Assembly: GCA_038527485.1 (NCBI GenBank)
Contig: JBCBFT010000003.1
Location: 1-64,000, forward strand
Length of the DNA: 64,000 nucleotides
Direction: 5' to 3'
DNA from: JALEFZ01 sp038527485
GTDB lineage: Bacteria > Bacteroidota > Bacteroidia > J057
Position numbers and translations under genes: made by a program. The notes beneath the pieces were generated by a model, which was not told the DNA's origin, searched no databases, and worked only from the letters and a program-made list of their open reading frames with translations. Shown here piece by piece: positions 54,772 through 62,983 of the stretch (positions are counted from its first letter, which is position 1; every line of letters starts with the position of its first letter).

Positions 54772-55923
54772 GTGGTCAAAATCGCAGATATAGAAGTAGG
54801 AAACTACCCTTTATTGCTTGCACCTATGGAAGATGTGAGCGATCCTCCCTTTCGTGTGTTGTGCAAAGAACTAGGGGCAGATGTCGTGTATACAGAATTT
54901 ATCAGTTCTGAGGGCTTGATACGCCTAGCCGACAAAAGCGTGCAGAAACTAGATATCTATCCAGAAGAACGTCCTGTGGGGATACAGATATTTGGACACG
55001 ACCTAGAATCTATGCAGATGACCGCTCGGATCGTCGAAGAAGCCCAACCTGAGATTTTAGATATTAACTATGGCTGCCCTGTCAAAAAAGTCACATGCAA
55101 AGGCGCAGGTGCAGGGATCTTGCGTGACATTCCTAAGATGGTTCGCTTGACCCAAGAAGTTGTCAATGCGACCCACCTCCCCGTGACAGTGAAGACGCGC
55201 CTAGGCTGGGACCAGCATACGATTCAGATCCAAGAAGTGGCCCTGAGATTGCAGGACGTAGGGATCAAAGCCCTCTCTATCCATGGCCGTACCCGCAAGC
55301 AAATGTATAAGGGACAAGCTGACTGGTCATTTATAGGAGAAGTTGCTGACCATCCAGATATAGAGATTCCGATTTTTGGAAATGGAGATGTTGACTCTCC
55401 CCAAAAGGCGAAATTGATGAAAGATACGTTTCCTAATATATCTGGAATCATGATCGGAAGAGGGTCCATAGGAAATCCCTGGATTTTTCAGCAGATAAAA
55501 TATTATCTTGAAACAGGTAACCTTTTGCCTGAACCCTCATTACAAGAGAAAGTATCTGTTTGTCGCCGCCACCTGATGATGTCTGTGACCTGGAAAGGTG
55601 AGATTGTTGCCTTGAGAGAAATGCGCCGACACTATCCAGCATATTTCCGCGGGCTGCCCAATTTTAAGGCACTACGCATGAAGTTGGTAACATCTGATGA
55701 CTTAGAGGAAGTACTGGCCACACTGGACTATATCGAGCAGGCGTACGATCCCTATGTGAAAGTGACAGAGGCAGCACCCGTAAAGAAAAAGGGATTAAGA
55801 AAAGCAGTAGCCAATGGATATGCCATCCGATCTAATGATACAATAGGGGATGTGCTCCAATTGAAAGAAAAAAATCTAGGGCTTACCAAGGCCAAGCCTA
55901 TGGTAGATACATGTAAGGTTTGA
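54772..55923 (+). CDS. dusB: tRNA-dihydrouridine synthase DusB
   Basis: The 383-residue flavoprotein starts with GTG; no ATG is available before the first conserved motif. It has APMEDVSDPPFR at 17-28, catalytic Cys102 in INYGCPVKKV, TVKTRLGWD, HGRTRKQMYKG and GRGSIGNPWIF. It reduces uridines to dihydrouridine in tRNA using FMN and NADPH. The last 50 residues or so (from about KKKGLRKAV) extend beyond the usual end and look unstructured. The promoter box lies immediately upstream. Confidence 0.94.
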   Translation: MVKIADIEVGNYPLLLAPMEDVSDPPFRVLCKELGADVVYTEFISSEGLIRLADKSVQKLDIYPEERPVGIQIFGHDLESMQMTARIVEEAQPEILDINYGCPVKKVTCKGAGAGILRDIPKMVRLTQEVVNATHLPVTVKTRLGWDQHTIQIQEVALRLQDVGIKALSIHGRTRKQMYKGQADWSFIGEVADHPDIEIPIFGNGDVDSPQKAKLMKDTFPNISGIMIGRGSIGNPWIFQQIKYYLETGNLLPEPSLQEKVSVCRRHLMMSVTWKGEIVALREMRRHYPAYFRGLPNFKALRMKLVTSDDLEEVLATLDYIEQAYDPYVKVTEAAPVKKKGLRKAVANGYAIRSNDTIGDVLQLKEKNLGLTKAKPMVDTCKV

Positions 55924-56058
55924 TCAAAAAAGTGAATAAAATGGCCCCGTAATCCGGAATTATGAATTACATAGCTATTTAATTTACTTCGTATCAAATT
56001 TATCCCTAACTTTTGCAAGAAACTACGCACGTAAGATCTTCACATAAAACCAAGCATT

Positions 56059-58374
56059 ATGAGACGTATTATCTCGCTCATTGGTCTCGCTATTAGCATG
56101 GTCCTGACGCTACAAGCACAGGACTTTGATGTGACGCAACATCAAGCTGATATGAAGACCTTCATTTTTGACAATAACCGAAACACCGTCAAAGGCTTTA
56201 TTCTGCTAGAGCTGGAGCAGAAGACCTCTTGCTGTGGGTCTGACCGTATTTATCTGGAAGTAAGAGTAGATCCCTCTGGCTATGTGCTACACGCCAAGCC
56301 ACTGACAGGGAAAAACGACTGCTTCAAAAATTCAGCTGTAGACATTGTCAAAAATGTTAAGTGGAACGCATCAGACTTGAGAGGCCCCAAAGCGGTCTAT
56401 CTTGAGATCAAGCCCAATATCGAAAGCTGTGACGGGCGGGACAACGTCTACAAGAAACTTCCCATTTACCACAATGAAAAATTGGATTCTGAAGGTAACC
56501 TAGCCAAAGGGGGGGTTGCTGCTTCTTCTAGCAACCAACCACCTAAGACAACCCCTCAGCCACCCAAGACAGAGCCTACTAAGCCTGACACTCCCCCAGC
56601 TAAAGATCCTGTCGTGACAGCTCCGCCTAAAACGACAGATCCCGTAGTCTCTCAGCCCAAGCCCAAGCCCCAGGAGCCAAAGAAGGAGGAGCCCAAAGTA
56701 ACTCCTACGCCTCCTGTGACTACACCTTCTACCCCTGTCGCGAGTGCTTCCTCAGATGAGATGCCACAGACAGAACCACAGCCACAAACACTCGATGAGG
56801 CAAAAGCCGCTGCAGATCAGAAGCGCTCCGCTTCTGAAGAAGAAATTCGGATGCTCCGCGATAAGCTGGCAAACATGCGTGAGCAAGAGGCTTCTCGCCA
56901 GCGTAAGGAAGCGGCACGTCAAGCCAAAATCGAAGAGCGTAGACGAGCTAGAGAGGCTGCAGAAGAAGAAAAACGCAACAGAGATGCTTTCGGAAATTCT
57001 GCTGATCTATTTTCAGATGATGCGTATGGAGCAAGTGACTCGGATAGTGGCGATGGATTTGGAGCAGCGGACAATGGAGGAGACCAAGAATCCCAAATGC
57101 AGCAGCAAATAGAAGAGCTTCGTTCCTCCATTCAGGAAATAGCCGACCGCAACCGCCAGCGTGAAGATGAGATCCGCGCAGCATTGGAGGCGCAGCAAGA
57201 GGCAAATCGTGAGATCGTGCGTATAGAAGAAGAGATTGCGGCTCGCCAGGAAGATGTGGAGCGTTTCCGTGAAGAAAAGGAACTCGCCCAGATAGAAGAA
57301 GATCGCGTGAGAGTAGAAGAAGAGCAACTGAAGGATCAAGATGAGTACCAGCGCCTGATCGATGAGATCAACCGTCTACAGTCAGAAGCAGAAGCCAAGA
57401 TTGCAGAACTCGAGTCCAAGAAGAAGGAACTGGAAAACATGGACAAGATCAAGAATATGCGAGAGCAGGAGATTGCCCTCCAACGCCAGAAGCGCGAGAC
57501 GGAGCGTAAGCTATACTTGGAGCAAGTCCGTCTTTCACTCGCTTCTCAAGGTACGCCTGTTGTCGCATTGTCGGATGAGACTACAGCTCCCGCAGGAGGA
57601 CAAGATCTGATGGCGTTGATTCCAGATATGACGGCAGAGGTGGACAGCGAGAAGCTGAAGATTCTCGTCAATGCGATGACACAAATGCAGTTGGAAATCC
57701 AGCGCTTGCAAGAGCAGATTCGTTTGCTCGGAGGGACTCCCGCAACACCTTCTAGTAGCAACTCCAATCCTTATGTCTCTCCTACAGGAAGTGGCAATAA
57801 GGCTGGAACAAAGGACACAAAGAAGAATGGTCAACGCAATGCAGGAACAGATAATTCTTGGAAAGATATTGACTATACAGATCCCTCTGCCGAGCCAGGA
57901 ACCTACAATGTAGTGCCTCCGCCAAATCAGAATCCCAGCAGAGGAAATGATGCGGCGCCAGCAGAAGGATTTAAGCCAGGACGTGGATATGATCCCGATC
58001 CAAGCCATAAAAATACACACGTCAATACATCAGGATCGCAATTTGCTGCTCGCGAGTATGTAGGAGGAAAAATGGCGATGAAGGATTTCATCAAAGGCCA
58101 ACTGAAGGATGGAGGAATCTGTGGCTTCGCACAAGCAGTAGTCTCCGTGACGCTCGATCCCGAAGGTAACGTGACAGGGAATCAGGTACTCGCCTCAAAC
58201 TCTGATATGGTGAAGCTTCAGTTGGGAAGCATCTTGCCCAAGCTGAAGTTTAATGAAGCACAGGTTCGCTATAACCAGACGATCTATCTTGAGTTCAAGG
58301 CGGAGATCCTTTGTGCAGGAAAAGAAAATGAGGTGAACCTACAAGAAGTAGAGAGCATCATCAAAAACGACTAA
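56059..58374 (+). CDS. periplasmic coiled-coil protein with TonB-C-like domains at both ends
   Basis: The 771-residue protein has a signal peptide (IISLIGLAISMVLTLQAQ). A first small domain (about 30-130, with IYLEVRVDPSGYVLHAKPLTG) resembles a TonB C-terminal fold. A Pro/Lys-rich stretch (about 155-235) is followed by a long charged coiled coil (about 255-500). Another low-complexity linker precedes a second TonB-C-like domain (AVVSVTLDPEGNVTGNQVLA, LPKLKFNEAQ). I do not know a named family. The design suggests a long periplasmic strut connecting two binding sites. A strong terminator follows. Confidence 0.68.
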   Translation: MRRIISLIGLAISMVLTLQAQDFDVTQHQADMKTFIFDNNRNTVKGFILLELEQKTSCCGSDRIYLEVRVDPSGYVLHAKPLTGKNDCFKNSAVDIVKNVKWNASDLRGPKAVYLEIKPNIESCDGRDNVYKKLPIYHNEKLDSEGNLAKGGVAASSSNQPPKTTPQPPKTEPTKPDTPPAKDPVVTAPPKTTDPVVSQPKPKPQEPKKEEPKVTPTPPVTTPSTPVASASSDEMPQTEPQPQTLDEAKAAADQKRSASEEEIRMLRDKLANMREQEASRQRKEAARQAKIEERRRAREAAEEEKRNRDAFGNSADLFSDDAYGASDSDSGDGFGAADNGGDQESQMQQQIEELRSSIQEIADRNRQREDEIRAALEAQQEANREIVRIEEEIAARQEDVERFREEKELAQIEEDRVRVEEEQLKDQDEYQRLIDEINRLQSEAEAKIAELESKKKELENMDKIKNMREQEIALQRQKRETERKLYLEQVRLSLASQGTPVVALSDETTAPAGGQDLMALIPDMTAEVDSEKLKILVNAMTQMQLEIQRLQEQIRLLGGTPATPSSSNSNPYVSPTGSGNKAGTKDTKKNGQRNAGTDNSWKDIDYTDPSAEPGTYNVVPPPNQNPSRGNDAAPAEGFKPGRGYDPDPSHKNTHVNTSGSQFAAREYVGGKMAMKDFIKGQLKDGGICGFAQAVVSVTLDPEGNVTGNQVLASNSDMVKLQLGSILPKLKFNEAQVRYNQTIYLEFKAEILCAGKENEVNLQEVESIIKND

Positions 58375-58408
58375 TGACAATGTCCTTCAAGGATGTTAAA
58401 GAATAACG

Positions 58409-58445
58409 AAAGCGCAGGAGCTGTTCAGCTTCCGCGCTTTTTTCA
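58409..58445. terminator. bidirectional terminator between the coiled-coil gene and dacB
   Basis: AAAGCGC (58409-58415) pairs with GCGCTTT (58434-58440), with an inner AGCT/AGCT pairing, then a T run. It sits between convergent genes. Confidence 0.8.
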
Positions 58446-58458
58446 TCTGTTGTCGTAC

Positions 58459-59925
58459 TTAAATTCCTTCTACCATCATTCGCATCAATGGCTCCATTTT
58501 CCTCCGCATGGCACCAGCAGAACAAGCATAATTATTGGAGATGATGGCAAATATGAGGGATTGCCCTTTGGTGGTAGTGGCATAACCTGCATAGCCCCGT
58601 GTGCCTGAGATATACCCACTTTTAGCAGAGATTTTTCCCGCTGCTACTGTGCCTTTAAACATTCCTTTGAGGGAGCCAGATTGAGCAGCTACAGGTAGAG
58701 AGGCCGCAAACGACTTGCTGTAACTCGCTGTTTTCGCGTGTTTCAGGAGCTGAACCAGCATCCGTGTGGATAGGGCATTGTTAGGTGAAAGTCCCGCACC
58801 ATCCCGCATGTACGTCCCATCGAGATTCATCCCCTTTTTCTCCCAATATTGCTTAAACGTACGCATCGCTTGATCCGTACTCCCTTCCTTCCCTAGTTTC
58901 ACCGCAACCCTTTTTGCCAAAGCTTCGGCGTACAAGTTGATGCTTCGCATATTGGTTTTTTCTACAATCTCGCTCAGTCTGGGAGAGTAATGCGTAAAGA
59001 AAGTAGTTCTTTTTCCATTGCTCGTATTTTGTCCCATGTCACGTAAGCTGCCATAACTTCCAGTGATGGATACGCCACAGGCAATGAGTTCTTCCCTCAG
59101 GCGATAAGCCATAAACTGCGCAGGATCAGAGATAGAACCTTTAATTGAGAAGCTGTTGTATCCTGCGGGTATGGTTCCTCTTAGATAACGCACAGATGTG
59201 TAAGGGGCGCCATAGATATAGCCATTATCTCCAGAACCTTTGGACCCCGTGGTGATTTCATTCTTAAAGGTCAGATCGGGCATGTGGGGGACGGTACGTA
59301 AGACAGTCGTGAGGGCACCTACACGAGATCCAGGCTTTAGGTCTAGCCGATATAGATTTTCATTGATATTGAGACCTGAAGCTCCCGCCCCATAGTAATT
59401 GCCCATATCCTCCCATGACCATTTGGCAGGAGTCAGCTGCGTAGAAAAAATACTGGCATCGCCGATGATCGCACCTTCTACACGCTCGATTCCTTTTCTT
59501 TTGATTTGCTCAGCCAGCAGATGTAGAAGGCTCTCGGTTTCGTATACTTCTCCAAAGCGATTGCTTCCGAGCGTGGGGTCTCCATCCCCTTTGATGTATA
59601 GGTTACCCCTTAGGACTTTATCTTCTCCTAGTGTTCCATCATACTGTAGCTCTGTTGCAAAACGAAAATCGGGACCAAGAACATCCATTGCTGTGATCGT
59701 CGTGACAACTTTCATCGTGGAGGCAGTCGAAAGGCTTTTTTGTCCGTTGTGATCGACTAGGATCTTGCCTGTCTGGGCATCCATGACGGTCATTGACCAG
59801 TTGGCGGAGCGCATCACGGGATCTCGGTCGAGTTGGATGATCGCACTTTTGAGTCTAGTGAGTGGAGGCTGGGCAAATGTAGGCATACAAAAGCAGAGAA
59901 TCATCAGGGAGTAAATCCAACGCAT
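58459..59925 (-). CDS. dacB: D-alanyl-D-alanine carboxypeptidase/endopeptidase (PBP4 type)
   Basis: The 488-residue protein has a signal peptide (IYSLMILCFCMPTFAQ). Peptidase S13 motifs are present: Ser69-T-M-Lys72, SxN (RSINLYAEALAKR) and KSG (ISAKSGYISGTRGYAG). It trims D-Ala from peptidoglycan stem peptides and cuts cross-links in the periplasm. Start 59925 was chosen because the signal peptide begins there and the 17 upstream codons do not fit. It is convergent with the coiled-coil gene. Confidence 0.93.
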   Translation of the reverse strand: MRWIYSLMILCFCMPTFAQPPLTRLKSAIIQLDRDPVMRSANWSMTVMDAQTGKILVDHNGQKSLSTASTMKVVTTITAMDVLGPDFRFATELQYDGTLGEDKVLRGNLYIKGDGDPTLGSNRFGEVYETESLLHLLAEQIKRKGIERVEGAIIGDASIFSTQLTPAKWSWEDMGNYYGAGASGLNINENLYRLDLKPGSRVGALTTVLRTVPHMPDLTFKNEITTGSKGSGDNGYIYGAPYTSVRYLRGTIPAGYNSFSIKGSISDPAQFMAYRLREELIACGVSITGSYGSLRDMGQNTSNGKRTTFFTHYSPRLSEIVEKTNMRSINLYAEALAKRVAVKLGKEGSTDQAMRTFKQYWEKKGMNLDGTYMRDGAGLSPNNALSTRMLVQLLKHAKTASYSKSFAASLPVAAQSGSLKGMFKGTVAAGKISAKSGYISGTRGYAGYATTTKGQSLIFAIISNNYACSAGAMRRKMEPLMRMMVEGI

Positions 59926-59976
59926 AAATTGAGGGTGTATTGATGTATTTCTTTCTTTCAATATACCAAGGACCAT

Positions 59977-60396
59977 TCCTTAAAAGCTACGGTTGAGCCT
60001 AATTTGATGAAATATGTAAATCTTAAGTATTTACACGAATAAAAAAGTAGAACATTACCACCTCCAGATTGTATCTAGAGCCCATATTGAAGCTTCAGTT
60101 ACAAACTGAAGGTGGCTAGTTCTAGAGAAGGAGCGATAGGTTTATTTCTCCAAAATATCCTATGCTCTTTATGGAAATACCCTTTTCTCTCTATCTATTA
60201 AGCAAACAGAAAGGAGCCCCTCTTTTGAACCAGAGGACAGAAAACTGAATTCCTGTGTAGGGATTGAGATGAAGTTTCTATGGAATAAAGAAACAGTGAA
60301 ACAGAAGAATCTCTGAACTCGAAACCATTGGATATAAATTCTTTAGGAGATTCTTTGCTAAGCTTCTTTCACCTTTAATCACATAAAAACTGAATC
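59977..60396. other. gap upstream of the TonB genes with nested hairpin
   Basis: About 420 AT-rich bases. A perfect 8-bp hairpin CTTCAGTT-ACA-AACTGAAG lies at 60093-60111, enclosed by a TCTAGA pair near 60073 and 60120. No gene or consensus promoter was recognised. Confidence 0.45.
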
Positions 60397-61212
60397 ATGA
60401 AACATCCTGCTACCCTCTATGCAGACTGGGACGAGATGGTCTTTGCTGATAGAGAACAGACTTTTGGTGCCTTTGATTTAAGGAAAAACTATCCTCGACA
60501 TCTGCTTTTCTCTCTCACTATAGGGAGCATGCTGTTTTTGAGTGTGACTGCTGGGCCTCTGCTGTGGAAGCGGTTGTTTGGAGCTGAGGAGCTATATACA
60601 GTAACGAAGGTAGAAGTAAACCCTAAGATCATGCCTCCGCCGATTGCCGATATTCCTGAGGAAGAGATCATCGTGCCGCCGCCATCTCCGACGCCACCTG
60701 CTCCCAAGGTAAAGATAGAAGGTTTCCAGATACCCGAACCGACGCCAGATGCGATTGACGATACGACCTCCATCACCAGCATCGAACTACTCAACGAAGC
60801 CCCACAAATCGGGACATCAGATCAGGAAGGGACAGATGACATAGAAGCGCTTTGTTTCGACTGTGATGGGGAAGGGGAAATCCCACATGTAGTGATTGAG
60901 TCTCGAGATCCAGGTCCTGGGACTTTTGTCCATGTGGAAGAAGAACCTGCACCTATAAATATGGACCAGCTCGGCATCACGTATCCTCAGCTCGCGCGTG
61001 ACGCAAATATCAAAGGCATCGTTGTGATGCGGATTCTAGTAGACAAAAAGGGCAATTACAAAAAGCACATTGTCATCAATGCTGTGCATCCACTTTTGAC
61101 ACGTGCAGTAGAAGAGAAGATCGGCAACCTGCGGTTTTCACCTGCGATTCAGGGTGGACGCCCCATTCCTTTTTGGGTGAATATTCCCTTCAATTTCAGC
61201 TTGATCGATTGA
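60397..61212 (+). CDS. tonB: energy transducer TonB
   Basis: The 271-residue protein has the Bacteroidota TonB N-terminus (DREQTFGAFDLRKNYPRHL) and one membrane helix (about 30-50). A Pro-rich periplasmic linker (PPPIADIPEEEIIVPPPSPT) follows, then the C-terminal TonB domain (GIVVMRILVDKKGNYKKHIV ... LRFSPAIQGGRPI). With ExbB/ExbD it passes proton-motive energy to outer-membrane receptors. Two more TonB-family genes follow at 20-base spacing, so this is the first of a tandem array. No exbB/exbD in the window. Confidence 0.9.
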   Translation: MKHPATLYADWDEMVFADREQTFGAFDLRKNYPRHLLFSLTIGSMLFLSVTAGPLLWKRLFGAEELYTVTKVEVNPKIMPPPIADIPEEEIIVPPPSPTPPAPKVKIEGFQIPEPTPDAIDDTTSITSIELLNEAPQIGTSDQEGTDDIEALCFDCDGEGEIPHVVIESRDPGPGTFVHVEEEPAPINMDQLGITYPQLARDANIKGIVVMRILVDKKGNYKKHIVINAVHPLLTRAVEEKIGNLRFSPAIQGGRPIPFWVNIPFNFSLID

Positions 61213-61232
61213 CAGCTTGTTGAGCTAATAAT

Positions 61233-61730
61233 ATGAATATGAACAGGACGAATGGCATGAGATTCATGAAAAGAGAGCATAAGCTTTGGAATATGTTGAT
61301 GTCTTGTAGGAAAAGTCTTTTTGCCCTCCTCATTTGGGGAGCGACAGGAGGCTTTGTGGGGGTACAAGCGCAGGATCTAGAATCCGACTGGTATGATCCT
61401 GAAGCCTATCGTGGGGATAGCATTCCAGCTTGGGAAGCTTTTGTCTCTGTGGATAAAGAGCCCGAGGTCCTTAATTTTCAAGAAGCATGGAGCGAATGGG
61501 TGTATCCTCCCGAACTACTGCATACGACTTTGGGTGGGACCACTGTTTTTCGGATGTTGGTGAATGAAAAGGGGGACTGTGTACGCTATGCGGTGATACG
61601 GGAGGTGCACCCTCTCCTGACAAAGGCACTAGAAACATGCATTCACCAATTGGAATTTTCCCCTGCCATCCAGTATGGAGAACCGATTACTTATTGGATT
61701 AACTTTCCCATTACCATTTGTGTACGATAA
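61233..61730 (+). CDS. secreted protein with a lone TonB C-terminal domain
   Basis: The 165-residue protein has a signal-peptide-like stretch (SLFALLIWGATGGFVGVQAQ, about 28-47) instead of the TonB membrane anchor. A TonB C-terminal domain follows (TTVFRMLVNEKGDCVRYAVI, HPLLTKALETCIHQLEFSPA, close to its upstream neighbour). It lacks the Bacteroidota N-terminal motif and the Pro-rich linker, so it cannot couple directly to ExbB/ExbD. The true start could be one of several ATG codons up to residue 23. It lies between two TonB-like genes. Confidence 0.7.
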   Translation: MNMNRTNGMRFMKREHKLWNMLMSCRKSLFALLIWGATGGFVGVQAQDLESDWYDPEAYRGDSIPAWEAFVSVDKEPEVLNFQEAWSEWVYPPELLHTTLGGTTVFRMLVNEKGDCVRYAVIREVHPLLTKALETCIHQLEFSPAIQYGEPITYWINFPITICVR

Positions 61731-61749
61731 AGAGATGGCCATTCCATAA

Positions 61750-62541
61750 ATGAAAAAGCACAAAATCATTACAGATTGGGACCGAGAGATTTTTCAAGGC
61801 AGAGAAAAAGCCTATGGATCTTATCAGCTTCGCAAAGACTATCCCTCTATTATGTGGACAGCTCTAGGTGTGGGATGTACTTTATTCTTTTTGTTAATGA
61901 CAGGCGTATATGTTTGGGATCATACGAAGCAGTGGGTGGAGTTGAATGAGCATATGTACTCAAAATCAAGCTTGACTGTTTGTTATCTGCCCGTATATCG
62001 CGACCCTACAGTGGAAAAAGAAATTGAAGCACATCTACTCCAGCAAAAGCTCATCCTTTTCCGCGACTCTGTGACATTCCATATACCTCAACCTGTGCAT
62101 GTAGGAGAAGGAGAGGAAATCAAGTACACGCGTGCGATCGAAGTATTGAAGAAGCCTCCTTTGATTGAGGTAGAGGAAATAGAGGAGGAATGGGAGGAGG
62201 AAATACCTGACATTATCCGATATACAGAATCCTTGCATACAGAATGGATGATTGGGGACTGGGTGCCTGAGTTGGCCAATTGGGACAGTGTCAATGCCCT
62301 CATCCTAGCCCCTTATTTCCTTCAGGCAAGAGATTGTGGTCCAATGGGGAAGGTTGTCGTACGGGTATTCATTGACAGAAACGGACATTATAAACAACAT
62401 CATACACTTTATTCGGCTCATCCTATGCTTACACAAGCGGTAGACCGATACATTCATTTGCTTAGGTCTGAACAACTCATCCATCGAGACAAACCCATCC
62501 CTTACACAGTGAATATCCCGATCAAATTTTCTTTGAATTGA
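61750..62541 (+). CDS. TonB-family protein, divergent copy
   Basis: The 263-residue protein has the TonB N-terminus (GREKAYGSYQLRKDYPSIM) and a membrane helix (about 35-55). An acidic linker (EVEEIEEEWEEEIPD) takes the place of the Pro-rich one, and a TonB C-terminal domain follows (KVVVRVFIDRNGHYKQHHTL ... PIPYTVNIPIKF). The FSPAI motif of the family is replaced by LRSEQL, which suggests drift or altered partner choice. Third gene of the tandem array, 19 bases after the second. Confidence 0.8.
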   Translation: MKKHKIITDWDREIFQGREKAYGSYQLRKDYPSIMWTALGVGCTLFFLLMTGVYVWDHTKQWVELNEHMYSKSSLTVCYLPVYRDPTVEKEIEAHLLQQKLILFRDSVTFHIPQPVHVGEGEEIKYTRAIEVLKKPPLIEVEEIEEEWEEEIPDIIRYTESLHTEWMIGDWVPELANWDSVNALILAPYFLQARDCGPMGKVVVRVFIDRNGHYKQHHTLYSAHPMLTQAVDRYIHLLRSEQLIHRDKPIPYTVNIPIKFSLN

Positions 62542-62677
62542 AAATCGAGACTAATTTTTCCCATCCCTTTCTTAGATTTGCTATATAGTAAAACAAGTAT
62601 GCATATAGGGAGTTAATAGCATACTTAACCCAAGAGGTAGAGGGGCAGCCCTCCCACTTCTACTAGTCTATTCGTAT

Positions 62678-62839
62678 ATGGAAGTTTTAAAGAAAATTAT
62701 AGGATATATCACCTTCAAAAAGCGCGATCCCAACGATCCGCATTCTTTCAACCTTAAGATGATGCATGGCATCAATAAAATATCCATCTTGATGTTTTTG
62801 GTGGCTCTTGTAGTCATGATCATCAAGTGGACGACTTAG
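62678..62839 (+). CDS. 53-residue membrane protein, DUF6728-like
   Basis: An ATG frame encodes 53 residues: a basic, polar start (KRDPNDPHSFNLKMMHGINK) and one C-terminal membrane helix (ISILMFLVALVVMIIKW). The block resembles a conserved small Bacteroidota family that I recall as DUF6728; the match is from memory. Function is unknown. It has no close same-strand neighbour: the TonB array ends 136 bases upstream and mgtE begins 144 bases downstream. Confidence 0.62.
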   Translation: MEVLKKIIGYITFKKRDPNDPHSFNLKMMHGINKISILMFLVALVVMIIKWTT

Positions 62840-62923
62840 AGTCTGGCTTACCTTCCGTAAGCAAAATCGTTTCCTAGGCCTGGCCTTACAGAGGCTTTTT
62901 GGGCGTTGTATTGTTTGTGCGCA

Positions 62924-62931
62924 TACTTTTG
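62924..62931 (+). promoter_or_regulatory. TAnnTTTG promoter box of mgtE
   Basis: TACTTTTG is a perfect -7 box 52 bases before the mgtE start. A possible TTG lies 22 bases upstream at 62899-62901. Confidence 0.5.
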
Positions 62932-62983
62932 ATAGATTTACGATCCATTTTGCGTATCTACCGTCCCTCAAAGAACCCTGTGT

